Part shown: positions 1 to 23,724 of the stretch, piece by piece | How positions within the stretch are numbered: position 1 is the stretch's first letter | How the letters are laid out: each line of letters begins with the position of its first letter | Assembly: GCF_000764305.2 (NCBI RefSeq) | Contig: NW_025932549.1 | Location: 5,990-69,989 of the forward strand | From: Hyalella azteca | Taxonomy: Eukaryota; Arthropoda; Malacostraca; Amphipoda; Hyalellidae | DNA length: 64,000 bases | Reading direction: 5' to 3' | Made by a program: the position numbers and the translations under genes | The notes under the pieces: generated by a model | The model's input: only the letters and a program-made list of their open reading frames with translations | The model's database searches: none | What the model was told of the DNA's origin: nothing

Positions 1-147
1 AGTTTAAGTCGCGTGACTCGCTTAAGAAGAATCGAACGTGATGACAAAAAGTTCGCGTCTGAGCTAGCTGAACTGAGAACAAAAGGATTGCAGCGAGCCA
101 GACACATTCTGAGCTACACCCCTAAGCGGGCACGTGAATATTTATAA
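1..147 (+). pseudogene. 3' end of an unassigned ORF, open at the window edge
   Basis: Frame 1 is open from the first base to a TAA at 145-147 and gives 48 residues rich in Arg, Lys, Glu and Leu, with a helical look (for example RRIERDDKKFASELAELR). It runs directly, in the same frame after the stop, into the coiled-coil repeat copy at 146-456. The two may be parts of one decayed multicopy gene or transposon protein. I do not recognise the family. No start is visible because the window begins inside it. Confidence 0.3.
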
Positions 148-456
148 TTATGGGAGGATGAAGGGCTGGAAGTGTCGAGAGCCGCAACAAATAATGAACT
201 GAAACTAGAACTGGTATGCCTGTAGACCGAACGCAGAATTATGGACTTGATGGACGATATAATGCAGCTAAAGAAATTAGATACCAACATCAAAAAGGAA
301 GTAATGAAAGGAACAGGAGAGAAGAGTCTGAGAGCACGAATTAAAGAACTCGAAAAAAAAGAGAGGCAAAGAGAGATTCAAGAAGAAGCACGAAAGATGG
401 AGGACGAGCAAGTCAGCATGTGGCGGGACGAAGAGGACTATCCAACTGATGATTGA
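146..456 (+). pseudogene. Charged coiled-coil ORF, repeat copy 1
   Basis: A 71-codon ORF starts at 241 (MDLMDDIMQLKKLD...) and ends in an acidic tail (WRDEEDYPTDD) with TGA at 454-456. It is dominated by Lys, Glu and Arg with heptad-like Leu/Ile spacing, so it should form a coiled coil. The same frame is open upstream from about 150 apart from one TAG just before the start, suggesting a longer ancestral protein. A second, more broken copy lies at 753-1064. The function is unknown; a multicopy, possibly transposon-derived sequence is more likely than a single-copy host gene. Confidence 0.35.
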
Positions 457-707
457 ATGATGAGCATCTTACTGAAACTAATTGTAAATTAAAGTATGTA
501 ACAATATGAAGAAAAACTCCCTTTAAATCTGACAATTATACTTAGTAAATGGTATTAGAACTAAAGAAGCATAATTGAAAATAAAGTGAATGAATTTTCA
601 ATAATAAAGTTGTGTAACAAAAAAAGCTATCAGAATAATTGCGACTCTAATGTATTTTTAAATAAGTTAATCATGAAGTAAATAATGTAAAACTATGGGA
701 GGAGGAA
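457..707. other. AT-rich spacer between the two coiled-coil copies
   Basis: No ORF or splice-flanked exon is apparent. A short extra fragment of the repeat start (tatgggaggaggaagggctg) lies at its right edge near 694-713. Confidence 0.5.
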
Positions 708-742
708 GGGCTGTAATAATTATGTAATAATTATTACAGCCC
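708..742. repeat. Perfect 16-bp inverted repeat (hairpin)
   Basis: The arm gggctgtaataattat is followed by a 3-nt loop and its exact reverse complement. It sits directly at the start of coiled-coil repeat copy 2 and includes the repeat's own GGGCTG motif, so it probably arose by a local inverted duplication. Confidence 0.8.
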
Positions 743-752
743 TTAATTGTAA

Positions 753-1064
753 TAATTATGGGAGGAGGAAGGGCTGGAAGTGTCGCGAGCAGCAACAAAT
801 AATGAAATGAAACTAGAACTGGTGTGCCAGTAGGCCGAACGCAAAATTATGGACTTGATGGAAGATATTATACAGATCAAGAAATTAGATACCAACATGA
901 AAAAGGAAGTCCAGAAAGGAACAGGAGAGAACAGTCTGAGAGCACGCATTAAAGAACTCGAAAAAAAAGAGAGGCAAAGATATATATAAGAACAAGCACG
1001 AAAGATGGACGACGAGCAACTCAGCATGTGGCGGGACGAAGAGGACTATCCAACTGATGATTGA
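753..1064 (+). pseudogene. Charged coiled-coil ORF, repeat copy 2 (broken)
   Basis: This segment repeats 146-456 with scattered substitutions. It keeps the shared in-frame TAG before the internal Met and the same acidic C-terminal tail. It has an extra in-frame stop near 987, where the first copy reads through. The ORF called on the opposite strand at 743-1027 is only its antisense shadow. Sharing the upstream TAG suggests that the duplication happened after that stop arose. Confidence 0.4.
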
Positions 1065-1383
1065 AAGCCATGCACTACCATATGGAGGCTATGCAATGAA
1101 TAGCAGAGGGGAAACTAAATATACATATAGAACTTAAGAAAGTCCGATGTTGTTTTGTAACTAAATTGTAATTTTTATTTAAAATAGTCGATTTGTTGGT
1201 GATTAGTCAGCTCCATAGCAGCTTTAAATTATTTGTCACTGAAATTTCCTTGATTACAGTATGTATAATATTCAAATAATTGGAATATTCATCATTATAT
1301 TTTTCTTCCCCGTATAATTAATATATAATATGGTATTGTTGAAGACCAATGGCAGCAAAAAAAAGCAAATGGCAAATGGCAGC
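1065..1383. other. Non-coding AT-rich stretch
   Basis: No exon, RNA gene or mobile-element signature is visible apart from short AGCAAAnGGCAGC-type direct repeats near 1350-1395 at the boundary with the next duplicated block. Confidence 0.4.
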
Positions 1384-2054
1384 AAAAGCAATGGCAGCAC
1401 AGAAGGCCATGTAGGTGAATGATCTCTCTAGACTTCCCCCGAGCTGCTGGAGCCCCTCGTCCTGATGCTCGACGTGCCCTCCATGGGAGCGCTGGCCTCA
1501 GCCTGCAAGTTCCTCAACGAGTTCATCACAAATAAAAGACTGCTCATCAAGCTGGTGAGTTGTTGACACACTTACAGCAGTTGTTGACACACTTCAAGAA
1601 CGAAAATACGAAGCAAGATACTATTGATCATAATCGTACGGTATCATGGTTGTATGACAAAATTTTGAACTGTATTCGTAGAATCAACAATTTTGAACCT
1701 GATTTGATAAGTAGACAACATTTACTTGAAATCCAAGCGGAGTCTATGATTCAAGATCTTCAGGCCTGGGATGCCCCAGCCACTAGTGCTGATAGGCACA
1801 AGATGCGCGGGTTTGGTGAAATTCTCAGCAGCCTGAAACCAGGAAACGACGAATTTAAACTGCCTCAGTAAAATGAAAGAAATGCATGAACTTTTCCATG
1901 AATGCAATTCATTCATCAAGCCTGGGATGCCCCAGCCACTAGTGCTGATAGGCGCAAGATGCGCGGGTTTAGTGAAATTCTCAGCAGCTTGAAACCAGGA
2001 AACGACTTTACTTGAAATCCAAGTGGCGTCACCCTTCAACTTGCTCCCTTCGAT
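1384..2054 (+). repeat. Duplicated exon-like block, copy 1
   Basis: About 670 bp that recurs at 4364-5020. The left part is open and GC-richer (about 1437-1554); it encodes ELLEPLVLMLDVPSMGALAS and continues to a good GTGAGT donor at 1555, looking like one exon of a HEAT/ARM-type helical protein. After it comes a 103-codon ORF (1560-1871) ending ...NDEFKLPQ. Inside it an 80-odd-bp unit beginning gcctgggatgccccagccac occurs twice (about 1765 and 1921). I cannot assign the protein. The exon-like part resembles importin-beta-type helical repeats only in general character. Confidence 0.4.
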
Positions 2055-4363
2055 TTGCGATCAGCTCCCTTACAATTTTCGCCTACGGTAAACAAGTGCC
2101 ACATCAACAGCAAGGCAGTTGGCAAAAGAGGCTTGATACGCAATAAACAGCACTCTTAGATTATGTTCGTTCTATCCTTTATCCTCGAAATGGGAAATGT
2201 TGGAGGAAGCCTTAATTCTAAATTATACGAGTAATCCCATTATCTCGGGTTGAGCGCGGAAGTATTTCCAAGTATATTTATCAGAGGTCCTAACATGCTA
2301 TCTGGATCCTCACACTGTATATGTGGAGCACTTGATGCTAGCAAGATCGCGTCTTCCACACTGAATTAGCCAGCTGGCGGAAATATCTATGACCGCGACA
2401 CGTCGGAAATTGAGTGAAAAGATTCGTGCCCTATCAATGAATAGCCTCGTTATCGCTGCTATAACTTCGTTGAATGAAGTCCCGCCATTGTAGACTACCG
2501 ACAATCACTTAGTCACTCTACAATACGAGCTGCTTTCGATGTACATGTAGCTGAACTACGTGCGCACGATATGCGCGACAAGCTCAGTAAGCAAAAAGGT
2601 TCAAATTATTCCTGCGGGCTGTTGCGATGATCCTCGATGTTACCGTCGACCACATCTTCACCGAAATAAGGCATTTTTCATCATTATGAGGATTACGTTT
2701 TAGGTCGCTTGAATTGAATAACTTCACACCTGAATTGGGACCTGTTTTTCCACACCTGATGTACGTAGTAGACCCGCGGCTGACAGCAATTTAGCTAAGC
2801 GATACTACGATGCTGTGACTATAGATGCCGAACTCTTATAGTCTTGCACAAGAGGTACAGTCATATGAGGAATCGTCAATTTATAAATTGAATTTACTTT
2901 TAACATTACGGAGCAAAGTGAAGGAGTTACAGCCTCCAAGCTGTCTGAAATTCATGATCGCTCCACTCCAGGTTTGCTAGTTCAAGCCTTTAGTACAGTT
3001 ATACCGTTCATGTTGCTTCCCCTAGACTCTTTTCTAACTACTAACTAGGCTTATATTAACATCTATTTACAGCTTCGACCTAGATTTTTACGCTACTTTT
3101 GACGCTTTGAATCATTCGCAGTTGAAACCATAAGTTTTCTTAATGCAGCACTTCCATATAATCCGATCAATGTAGCTCTCGGTGGACATTCTTAATGGGG
3201 ACTGTACCGGCTGCGCTGCCATAGCAGTAAGCCAGTAATGTACCGTCAACGCAATGGCGCGAACTAGACGGACTGCGAAACACAGGATGGATGTCGTCTA
3301 CAACACAACGTAGCCTAAAGTAGATACGGGATGAAGTAGATACAGGATGGCTGTTTTTACAGAGCAACATTGACTGAAGTAGATACGGGATCAAAATATT
3401 TCTGACTGCAACTCTGTGGAAGAAATTTACAAGAGGGAACTGAACGATACTCGCAATAATTCATAATGTAGCTAAATATGCTTCATGATGCGAACTATTT
3501 TTTTCATAATTCTGAGATATTTTAGTGGATAACTATTATCATTAAAATACTCCTGATGAAACGGGTGCAATCGCCAGATAATATGATTTAGAAGTTTCCG
3601 AACCTACACTGCCCTAAAACCTTTCGAATATAACATAACATTTTGAAGACTATTAGCCTACAGTTCCCTACACCAAGAATTATATTTAACCTTCTGTCTC
3701 AGAACAAACCGAGGTGACGTCGCTCAGTTTACGTGCGTCCCAGCACTTATTTACGCGATTCTGCTACTGCCGCAGTCTCCACTTTTTGATCACCTGAAAT
3801 TGAAGACCAAACTTATCAAACCTTGTCCACGCCATTCAACCACCTTCAAGAGTAGGTTGGAAACAACAACCAAGAATTTTCACTGGTAGCTTCAGGTTAT
3901 GCACCCCCAACTTGTGGTCTGAACCACTTGGGTGTTTTAGAGGCATAATGCTTGATCAAATAATGACATTTTTAAACAGTTAATTTAAAATTCCAATTAG
4001 TGGAGTTCAGCAAAAACTTCTGAAAGGCATTGTTGGAAAAATATTTTATTGATTTTTCTCTTTCTCAGTTTTTAAATGAATATAATCGTTTATAAATAAT
4101 ATTCATTATAGCTAACCAGAAGTATTCTCACAAGTATTGTCTAAAAAAATTATAAATATTAATCTTTTATCTGTGTAGAAATTGACTGGCCTTGAGCCCA
4201 GCTAAAAAGTAAGTGATTCTATTGGTCAATGAATAATAATCTTTTGTAATTATTATTAACATGCATTGGTATAATTATCTTCATCCATTTTACTTCACTA
4301 AATTCAAAGTAAGACAACATTTACTTTGAAACTCATTAAATGTTTGGTACAATCTTGTTCAGT
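2055..4363. other. Non-coding stretch
   Basis: No exon or mobile element could be supported. A short cluster of direct repeats of gaagtagatac(g/a)gga occurs at about 3317-3390. Small ORFs here have no recognisable composition or splice context. Confidence 0.4.
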
Positions 4364-5020
4364 AAAAGCAATGGCAGCACAAAAGGCCATGCAGGTGAAT
4401 TATCTCGCTAGACTTTCCCCCCGAGCTGCTGGAGCCCCTCGTCCTGATGCTCGACGTGCCCTCCATGGGAGCGCTGGCCTCAACCTGCTGCAAGTTCCTT
4501 AACGAGTTCATCACAAATGAAGACTGCTCATCAAGCTGGCGAGTTGTTGACACCACTCCAAGAACGGAAATACGAAGCAAGATACTATTGATCATAATCG
4601 TACGGTATCGTGGTTGTAAAACGAAATTTTGAACTGTATTCGTAGAATCAACAATTTTGAACCTGATTTAATAAGTAGTCTACATTTACTTGAAATCCAA
4701 GCGGAGTCTACGATTCAAGATCTTCAGGCCTGGGATGCCCCAGCCACTAGTGCTGATAGGCGCAAGATGCGCGGGTTTGGTGAAATTCTCAGCAGCCTGA
4801 AACCAGGAAACGACGAATTTAAACTGTGCCTCAGTTAAATGAAAGAAATGCATGAACTTTTCCATGAATGCAATTCATTCATCAGGCCTGGGATGCCCCA
4901 GCCACTAGTGCTGATAGGCGCAAGATGCGCGGGTTTAGTGAAATTCTCGGCAGCTTGAAACAAGGAAACGACTTTACTTGAAATCCAAGTGGCGTCACCC
5001 TTCAACTTGCTCCCTTCGAT
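4364..5020 (+). repeat. Duplicated exon-like block, copy 2 (degenerate)
   Basis: The second copy of 1384-2054. It is more decayed: the exon-like part carries a 3-base insertion, a 1-base deletion near 4516 and a donor changed from GT to GC near 4540. The downstream ORF survives as 69 codons (4629-4838). The internal repeat unit is again present twice (about 4728 and 4887). It stops exactly at the N gap at 5021, so its right boundary may be an assembly end. Confidence 0.55.
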
Positions 5021-5021
5021 N
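5021..5021. other. Assembly gap (single N)
   Basis: A lone N marks a scaffold join. The sequence to its right is unrelated to what follows block copy 1. Confidence 0.9.
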
Positions 5022-5635
5022 ATTTACATGTTCACAACACACGAAGGCAGTTTTGTGTGAAATTTCAAACCGTTATGTGGTCTATTACTAATGATATGGC
5101 GCCAAACTGAAAAAAAATTTAAGTGGAAAAATTATATACTAAATAATTTCTTACATACACATGTCATACATAGAAATGTTCGTCATGAATCAGAGAACAC
5201 GTACGAAAAAATTTCATAATTTTTGCAAGTCGTTCAACAAAATATAGACCAAAAAAGACAAAAGGCTAAAACTTCATATAAAATTTAATAATTAAAATAT
5301 AAACGACTTTCTTCCTATAGCTATACATGTTATATACCAAAATGTTCGTCGTGACTCAAAGAATATGGTCTAAATAATTTGAATTAAATCGTGTGGTTGA
5401 GACCGGAGAAAATAGCGCGAGAAGGCAAAAATTCGTATTGACCGCCTTTTATAATGGAAAATAAATATATTAAAACCCTTTTTCGGAGACAAAAAATATA
5501 CCAAAATGAAGATAAACTATCGGCTCAAACAATGGTGAAGGTTTGAAAAAAAAATCGATCGAGAATTGCCGGAGTTATAAGCAAAAATATAAAACTTTTA
5601 CCCTCGTAACACCTCCGAGAGATAATGTAAGTATT
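5022..5635. repeat. AT-rich stretch with diverged internal repeats
   Basis: Two diverged units share the phrase aaatgttcgtc(a/g)tga at about 5175 and 5340, each preceded by a similar A/T tract. This looks like decayed interspersed repeat sequence with no coding content. Confidence 0.35.
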
Positions 5636-5831
5636 TAAAATGACGGTGTCAATACCAATACGCGTAGTAGCGCGGGAAAACGGGGGCTCGCGCCCCATTC
5701 CGTTTTTTTCATTTTGGGCAATAAAATGACGGTGTCATGGTCAACCATGGACGGTGTCAATACCAATACGCGTAGTAGCGCGGAAAAACGGGGGCTCGCG
5801 CCCCATTCCGTTTTTTTCATTTTGGGCAATT
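5636..5831. repeat. Tandem duplication of a GC-rich unit
   Basis: Two copies, about 95 and 80 bp, run from gacggtgtcaataccaatac to cattttgggcaat. Each contains a compact GC-rich near-palindrome, gggggctcgcgcccc. The overlapping ORFs on both strands are products of the duplication. Confidence 0.7.
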
Positions 5832-5939
5832 AAGTTCATGCCAGCATCGATACATTTTATTGTCCACTTCGAGTTTAACTGGCTCACTAAACGCTCAGCC
5901 TTAATTAGCAGGTTTCCCACACATAAATTTGTCAAATTG

Positions 5940-6186
5940 CAACGAAGCTATTTATTTACTGCACACCCCTGCTGTCTTTGTCAGACTCTAACTTGGAGTC
6001 ATTCTCGGATGTTTCCTACAGCATGTTCACACATATGGCAAGGTATAGTCATAACCTCTGCTACAATATCCATTCCCTTAGCTGTGGTAGGGTGTGAGGG
6101 CGACTTCTGAACACCCTTTCTTTTAGATGTCCCCAAAGAAAGAAATCGCTAATGCTCAAATCAGGAGACCTCGTAAATATGTATAT
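5940..6186 (-). mobile_element. Tc1/mariner transposase C-terminal remnant
   Basis: Reading leftward from about 6186, the minus strand encodes RSPDLSISDFFLWGHLKERV and then a degraded tail with in-frame stops. The motif SPDL-x4-DFFLWG-LK is the block around the last catalytic Asp of Tc1/mariner transposases of the kind also present at 22735-23724. The N-terminal half is absent. The + strand ORF at 5754-6110 is its shadow. It is inactive. Confidence 0.7.
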
Positions 6187-6308
6187 ACATTATTTTGTAT
6201 GATCAATTCGGTACATTCGTTTGTTAAAGTATGTTAATACAATTATTTTGTATCATTCGAAAAGACTTCAAGAGAAGGAAGAAAACTAAGATTGAGGGGG
6301 CAGAAGGA

Positions 6309-6327
6309 CCCCCCCCCCCCCCCCCCC
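6309..6327. repeat. 19-bp poly-C run
   Basis: An uninterrupted homopolymer of C. Its true length is uncertain in a short-read assembly. Confidence 0.9.
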
Positions 6328-6772
6328 ACTTCATGCGCTGCTTGAATGCTCATGCGTGTGTCACGCAACTACTCAAGACTCTTGGGATGCATTGCATTTA
6401 GAGTATGCATTAAGGAATGTTGTCTTGCCTTGGTGAGTAAAGAATTTACATTCTCAACAAACTGACAAAGTGCATCATAATGAGAATATAAATTCTGCTC
6501 ACTAGTTTTACATTGACCATTTATTTCCTTGTTATGCATATAGTCTTATTCTTTAATAGATATTCCTTCTCCTTTTATGGCCAGAATAAGATCAAATATG
6601 TACAATTACATCAAGAAAATATTACAATATTTTACCATGATCTATTTCAGTATCAAACTATCAATGGCTGCATTGGCTGGAGCTATATCATCTATATGGG
6701 TGTCTGTGACGGTTGATATAGTAATATAGGTATAGCAGTTTTAGCGTTCATTAGGACATTCTACCCATCACC

Positions 6773-6997
6773 AATTCTTGAACATTGCAGAATTTTCACA
6801 GCTTGTTGCGGTTTCAAACGCGCAACTCAGTGCTCTAATTTTGCCGTGCTCAAGCGCCCGGACTCCTCGGTCCTCGCTGCTTTGACCACTGACCAGTACA
6901 GTGGGTAACAGACTAACAGGCAGCTGGGATCAAACCTGCACCATACTGCTCCAGTCACGGAATGCTGAACTGTAACCACTGGGGTGACTGGGCCACC
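6773..6997 (-). mobile_element. tRNA-derived SINE, copy 1
   Basis: On the minus strand the element begins GGTGGCCCAG..., with a Pol III A-box-like segment interrupted by a short insertion (TGGCCCAGTCACCCCAGTGG) and a B box GGTTTGATCCC (6926-6936, one mismatch to GGTTCGANNCC). Its 3' half contains cattgcagaat...cacag...attgcgg on the + strand. The same ordered blocks occur at 25439-25627, which shows a dispersed family rather than one decayed tRNA gene. Confidence 0.65.
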
Positions 6998-7056
6998 TTA
7001 CCCTTATGTCTTGAATAAGTTGTATCAAGAAGTGGAAACAAGGGTAAATATTACAN

Positions 7057-7680
7057 TATACCACTGTAATTAAAGCTCTGTATCTGCAATATTATCATGC
7101 TTGTGCATTGCCCGTCCATACTTTTTATACTACGTAAAGCCAAACTCTGTACCCGCACTATGATCATGCTTACGAAATACGCTCTCATCCGTATTATATA
7201 ACTGCATATCTAAGTTCCGTATGTACAAAGTGAAATATATGTACTTATTGTACTACTTAAAGCCAAGCCCTGTATGTGCAAAGAGAAATACACTTACTTA
7301 TTATGGTATGCATAGATGAGTTTTTTTATCTGTAAGGTGTTTCACGGTGCTAATATACATGTCCATACCTACTATTATACTACGTAAAGTCAAGCTCTGT
7401 ATGTGCAAAGAGAAATACACTCACTTATTATGGTCCGTATAAACAAGTTTTTTATCTGCAAGGTGTTTCACGCTGCTAGTATACGTGCCCATACTTACTA
7501 TTATACTATGTACCTATAGTCAAGCTCTGTATGTTCAAGAAGACACTTATTATGGTATGCATAGATGATTTTTTTATCTGCAAGGTGTTTCACGCTGCTA
7601 ATATACACGTCCATACTTACTATTATGCTATGTACAGTCAAGCTCTGTATGTTCAAAAAGACACTTATTATAGTATTAAT
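7057..7680. repeat. Tandem array of a 55-130 bp unit
   Basis: About seven units, each carrying a variant of aagctctgtatgtgcaaag, most also with atctgcaaggtgtttcacgc. The array starts right after the N at 7056. Its first 350 bp closely match 17740-18096 in Shark intron 13, so it is either a dispersed satellite or a misplaced second assembly of that intron. Confidence 0.7.
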
Positions 7681-9245
7681 GTCACTTATTTGCTTAAATC
7701 GCAAGTTGACTAAAAATTTAAAAGCAAAGAATAGTCCACAAAAATTCATATCTTTATAGAAAAAGAGATCTCTTATTTGCGGGCAATGCGCTCTTTCTTT
7801 CAGCTGTAATATGTGCCCCCGAGTTATAGATGGTGTTGGGAATTACATTTTTTGAGTTCAAAGAAATTGTTTACGCTGCATATACAAAAAAATTTGCACT
7901 CAAAATGAATTCTGTTCAAATTGAAGACTAGTTTGCTACCCTAGGTACATGGTTACAGACTAATTTTTCATACAGAATGTTCATCCCATGAAGTGAAGTT
8001 TTTCGATAAAGTAAAATCAAATGAATTGAATGAACACTGAACAGCCCTCCCAACATCGATGCAGTAGAAGTGCTTCTACCAATCACGAAATTCAATCTTG
8101 TTGCAAATTCACTGAAATATGGCAGCTAAGAGAAAGATATATTCCTTGGGTTATACTTTTATTTTTGTACAAATCAATATTTTAAATTTTTTTCATTAAT
8201 TTATTAAAGAAAGACTGAAGTTAGAGGGTTGGTTCTGCATGAATTGAGGCTTTCTCTATTGTACCTTATGTAGGTGCTATTCACTCAAAGACTGCAATAT
8301 AACCTTGCCAGGCTATGGCGGCTTTAGTGTACCCTTTCTCAATATTGTTGTCAACTTTATATAGGTACTATATACATACCTCGCCACTCCTGGTGAGTCT
8401 CAAGAACTTCCACTTTATTATATGATAGGGCAATAAAAAAAATTAGAGACTTTTTTTACTTTTAAAAGTCTAAACATAAGTCTACCCTGCACAAGTGTTA
8501 AATTTAATTTTTAGCATCATGGTGTTTTGAAATTTAATATATTCTAGCGGGTTTTCCGAAAGTGGCGACTTATGTGGAATTGATGGAAGTTAGTATGTAA
8601 TAAAGTTTATCTGTGAGATGGTTTCTATGAATTGCAGCCACAAGATAAAATCAACATGGAATGTATTTATTGTGCCACAAGTTTATTTCATGGTATTCAA
8701 CAATAACAAATATTAATTATTCAATTTATCAAATTTATTATAAATTAAAACAGTTCAAAATCTAGAAATACAATTACCTACAAAAACGTTTCTAAAAATA
8801 CTTGCTTATGATGTCACTGCAAGCTCCCACTTACTTGTTGTCACTTGTCAATGTCATAATTGGGACCCTGTGCAACCCACGAAAGGAAATTATATAAGTA
8901 AAAAGTAAGTAAATAACATAAGATAAGTAAATAGGTATCTTACAAAAGTAAGATATTTTACTGCTCATTACTTTATTGTTTATTTATTATTTTTATATTT
9001 ATATTGCATTATATTTATTATATTGGGTGCTGGCTGTGTTTTGATTGACAGATAAAGGTTGTGGTGTCAGTTTACAATAATCAACAAAATATTTTGGGTA
9101 TTTTTTTTTCTAGGAAATTTGATCCTATGTTGGAAATCAATCTTCCAATTAGCAAGTTGATATTGAGTAATAATTACAATCTTTAGCATCAGTTATCTTG
9201 TTAAATGATTTGAAACTAAATCACATATAAGTCAAGCATAAAGTA
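7681..9245. other. Region upstream of Shark
   Basis: AT-rich, with no supported exon. A 58-bp piece at about 7671-7730 (ttatttgcttaaatcgcaag and flanks) recurs nearly unchanged at about 30233-30293. The Shark promoter and 5' UTR should lie here or further upstream, but no convincing TATA or initiator element can be singled out. Confidence 0.3.
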
Positions 9246-22256
<13,011 letters not shown>

Positions 22257-22734
22257 ATTGCTCCCAGGCACCACTCAAAATTATGAAGTCTTGTCCCACG
22301 GTTGTACTTTTCTGCTACATTTGGTTATCTTCGTTCAGCTCGCCCAGCACTTCTCGGGCGGATCCGAATACGTCGACGTTAAGCCTTACCTTATGACCAA
22401 AGGATAAATTACTCCCAGGCACCACTCAAAATTATTCTCGGGCGGCTCCGAATACGTCGACGTTAAGCCTTACCTTATGACCAAAGGATAAATTGCTCCC
22501 AGACACCACTCAAAATTATTCTCGGGCGGCTCCGAATACGTCGATGTTAAGCCTTACCTTATGACCAAAGGATAAATTGCTCCCAGACACCACTCAAAAT
22601 TATTCTCGGGCGGCTCCGAATACGTCGATGTTAAGCCTTACCTTATGACCAAAGGATAAATTGCTCCCAGACACCACTCAAAATTATGAAGTCTTGCCCC
22701 TCTGTTGTACTTTTCTGCTACCTTTTGGTTAGTG

Positions 22735-23724
22735 CAGGGTGGCGCGCGGTAATTTGCTGATTTGGGAATGAAATAAAAAAATTATGATCACTAGAAAAAT
22801 TTATTTTATATTTGAATTATACTGAACGGTAATGGAATTTATAAATTACATGGTTTTAAATAGTGTATCTGGCAAATGTCGACCTTCGCATTCCACCCAC
22901 TGCTGCATACGTTTTCTGAAGTTTTCATGAACTCTGACAAGCATGCCCACTGGTATTCTGCCAATTTCATCTTCAATATTGTTCCTTATTGTATCCAAGG
23001 TATTGGGGCGGTTGATATACACCTTAAACTTCAGGTAACCCCAGAGAAAAAAATCGCATGGGGCTAAATCTGGTGAGCGTGCTGGCCAGGTCACGTCACC
23101 CCTCGATGAGATAAGCCCTCCAGGAAACATTTGCCTCAAACAATTCATGGTCACCCTCGCTGTGTGTGCAGTGGCACCATCCTGTTGGAACCATGTATCC
23201 TCTAATTCCATTGCTTCAAGAGCTGACTGAAAATAATCCTGTATCATAGACAAGTACCATTCGGAGTTCACAGTTATGGCACGACCGCTATCGTGAAAAA
23301 AGGAAGGCCCAATGATGCCTACTCGCGATATGGCGCACCACACAGTGACGCGGTCCGAATGCAGAGGCCTCTCTGCATTATATTCTCTCAGGTCCCCTTC
23401 GTAGACATGACACATTCCCCGCTGTTCTGAATGCATTCACCCAATTTACAATTGATTGCCGTCCAGGAACACGTCCGCGTGAAGGAACAGCGAATCGTGA
23501 ACGACAAGCACGCTGCACTGCAATGATCGAGTGGGCATTTAAAAAATACGCTTCTACACAAAATGACTTCTCCTCACGTGTCCACTGCATGATGGCAACT
23601 GAGAGCCAGACGAATACAAATTTCCCGCCATCCACTGTAAGCCACGACCACTCTCCTCTGTCTTCGACCGTCAGTGCCACCACAGCATGCAGTGCAAAAA
23701 AGCAAATTACCGCGCTCCACCCTG
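22735..23724 (-). mobile_element. Tc1/mariner element, internally deleted (DD41D-type)
   Basis: A 990-bp element with 23-bp terminal inverted repeats (22735-22757 and 23702-23724, one mismatch; ends cagggtgg). The minus strand encodes an N-terminal helix-turn-helix part (23683-23378; FCVEAYFLNAHSIIAVQRA) and a catalytic part (23436-22846; WFQQDGATAHTA, SPDLAPCDFFLWGYLK). The second and third Asp are separated by 41 residues, as in rosa-like elements. The halves meet out of frame, with the middle, including the first catalytic Asp, missing. Inactive. A clear TA target duplication is not visible on the left. Confidence 0.92.

Noticed and set aside
5754..6110. 118-codon + strand frame
   Set aside because: It overlaps antisense to a recognisable mariner transposase remnant and the 5636-5831 duplication, and has no features of its own.
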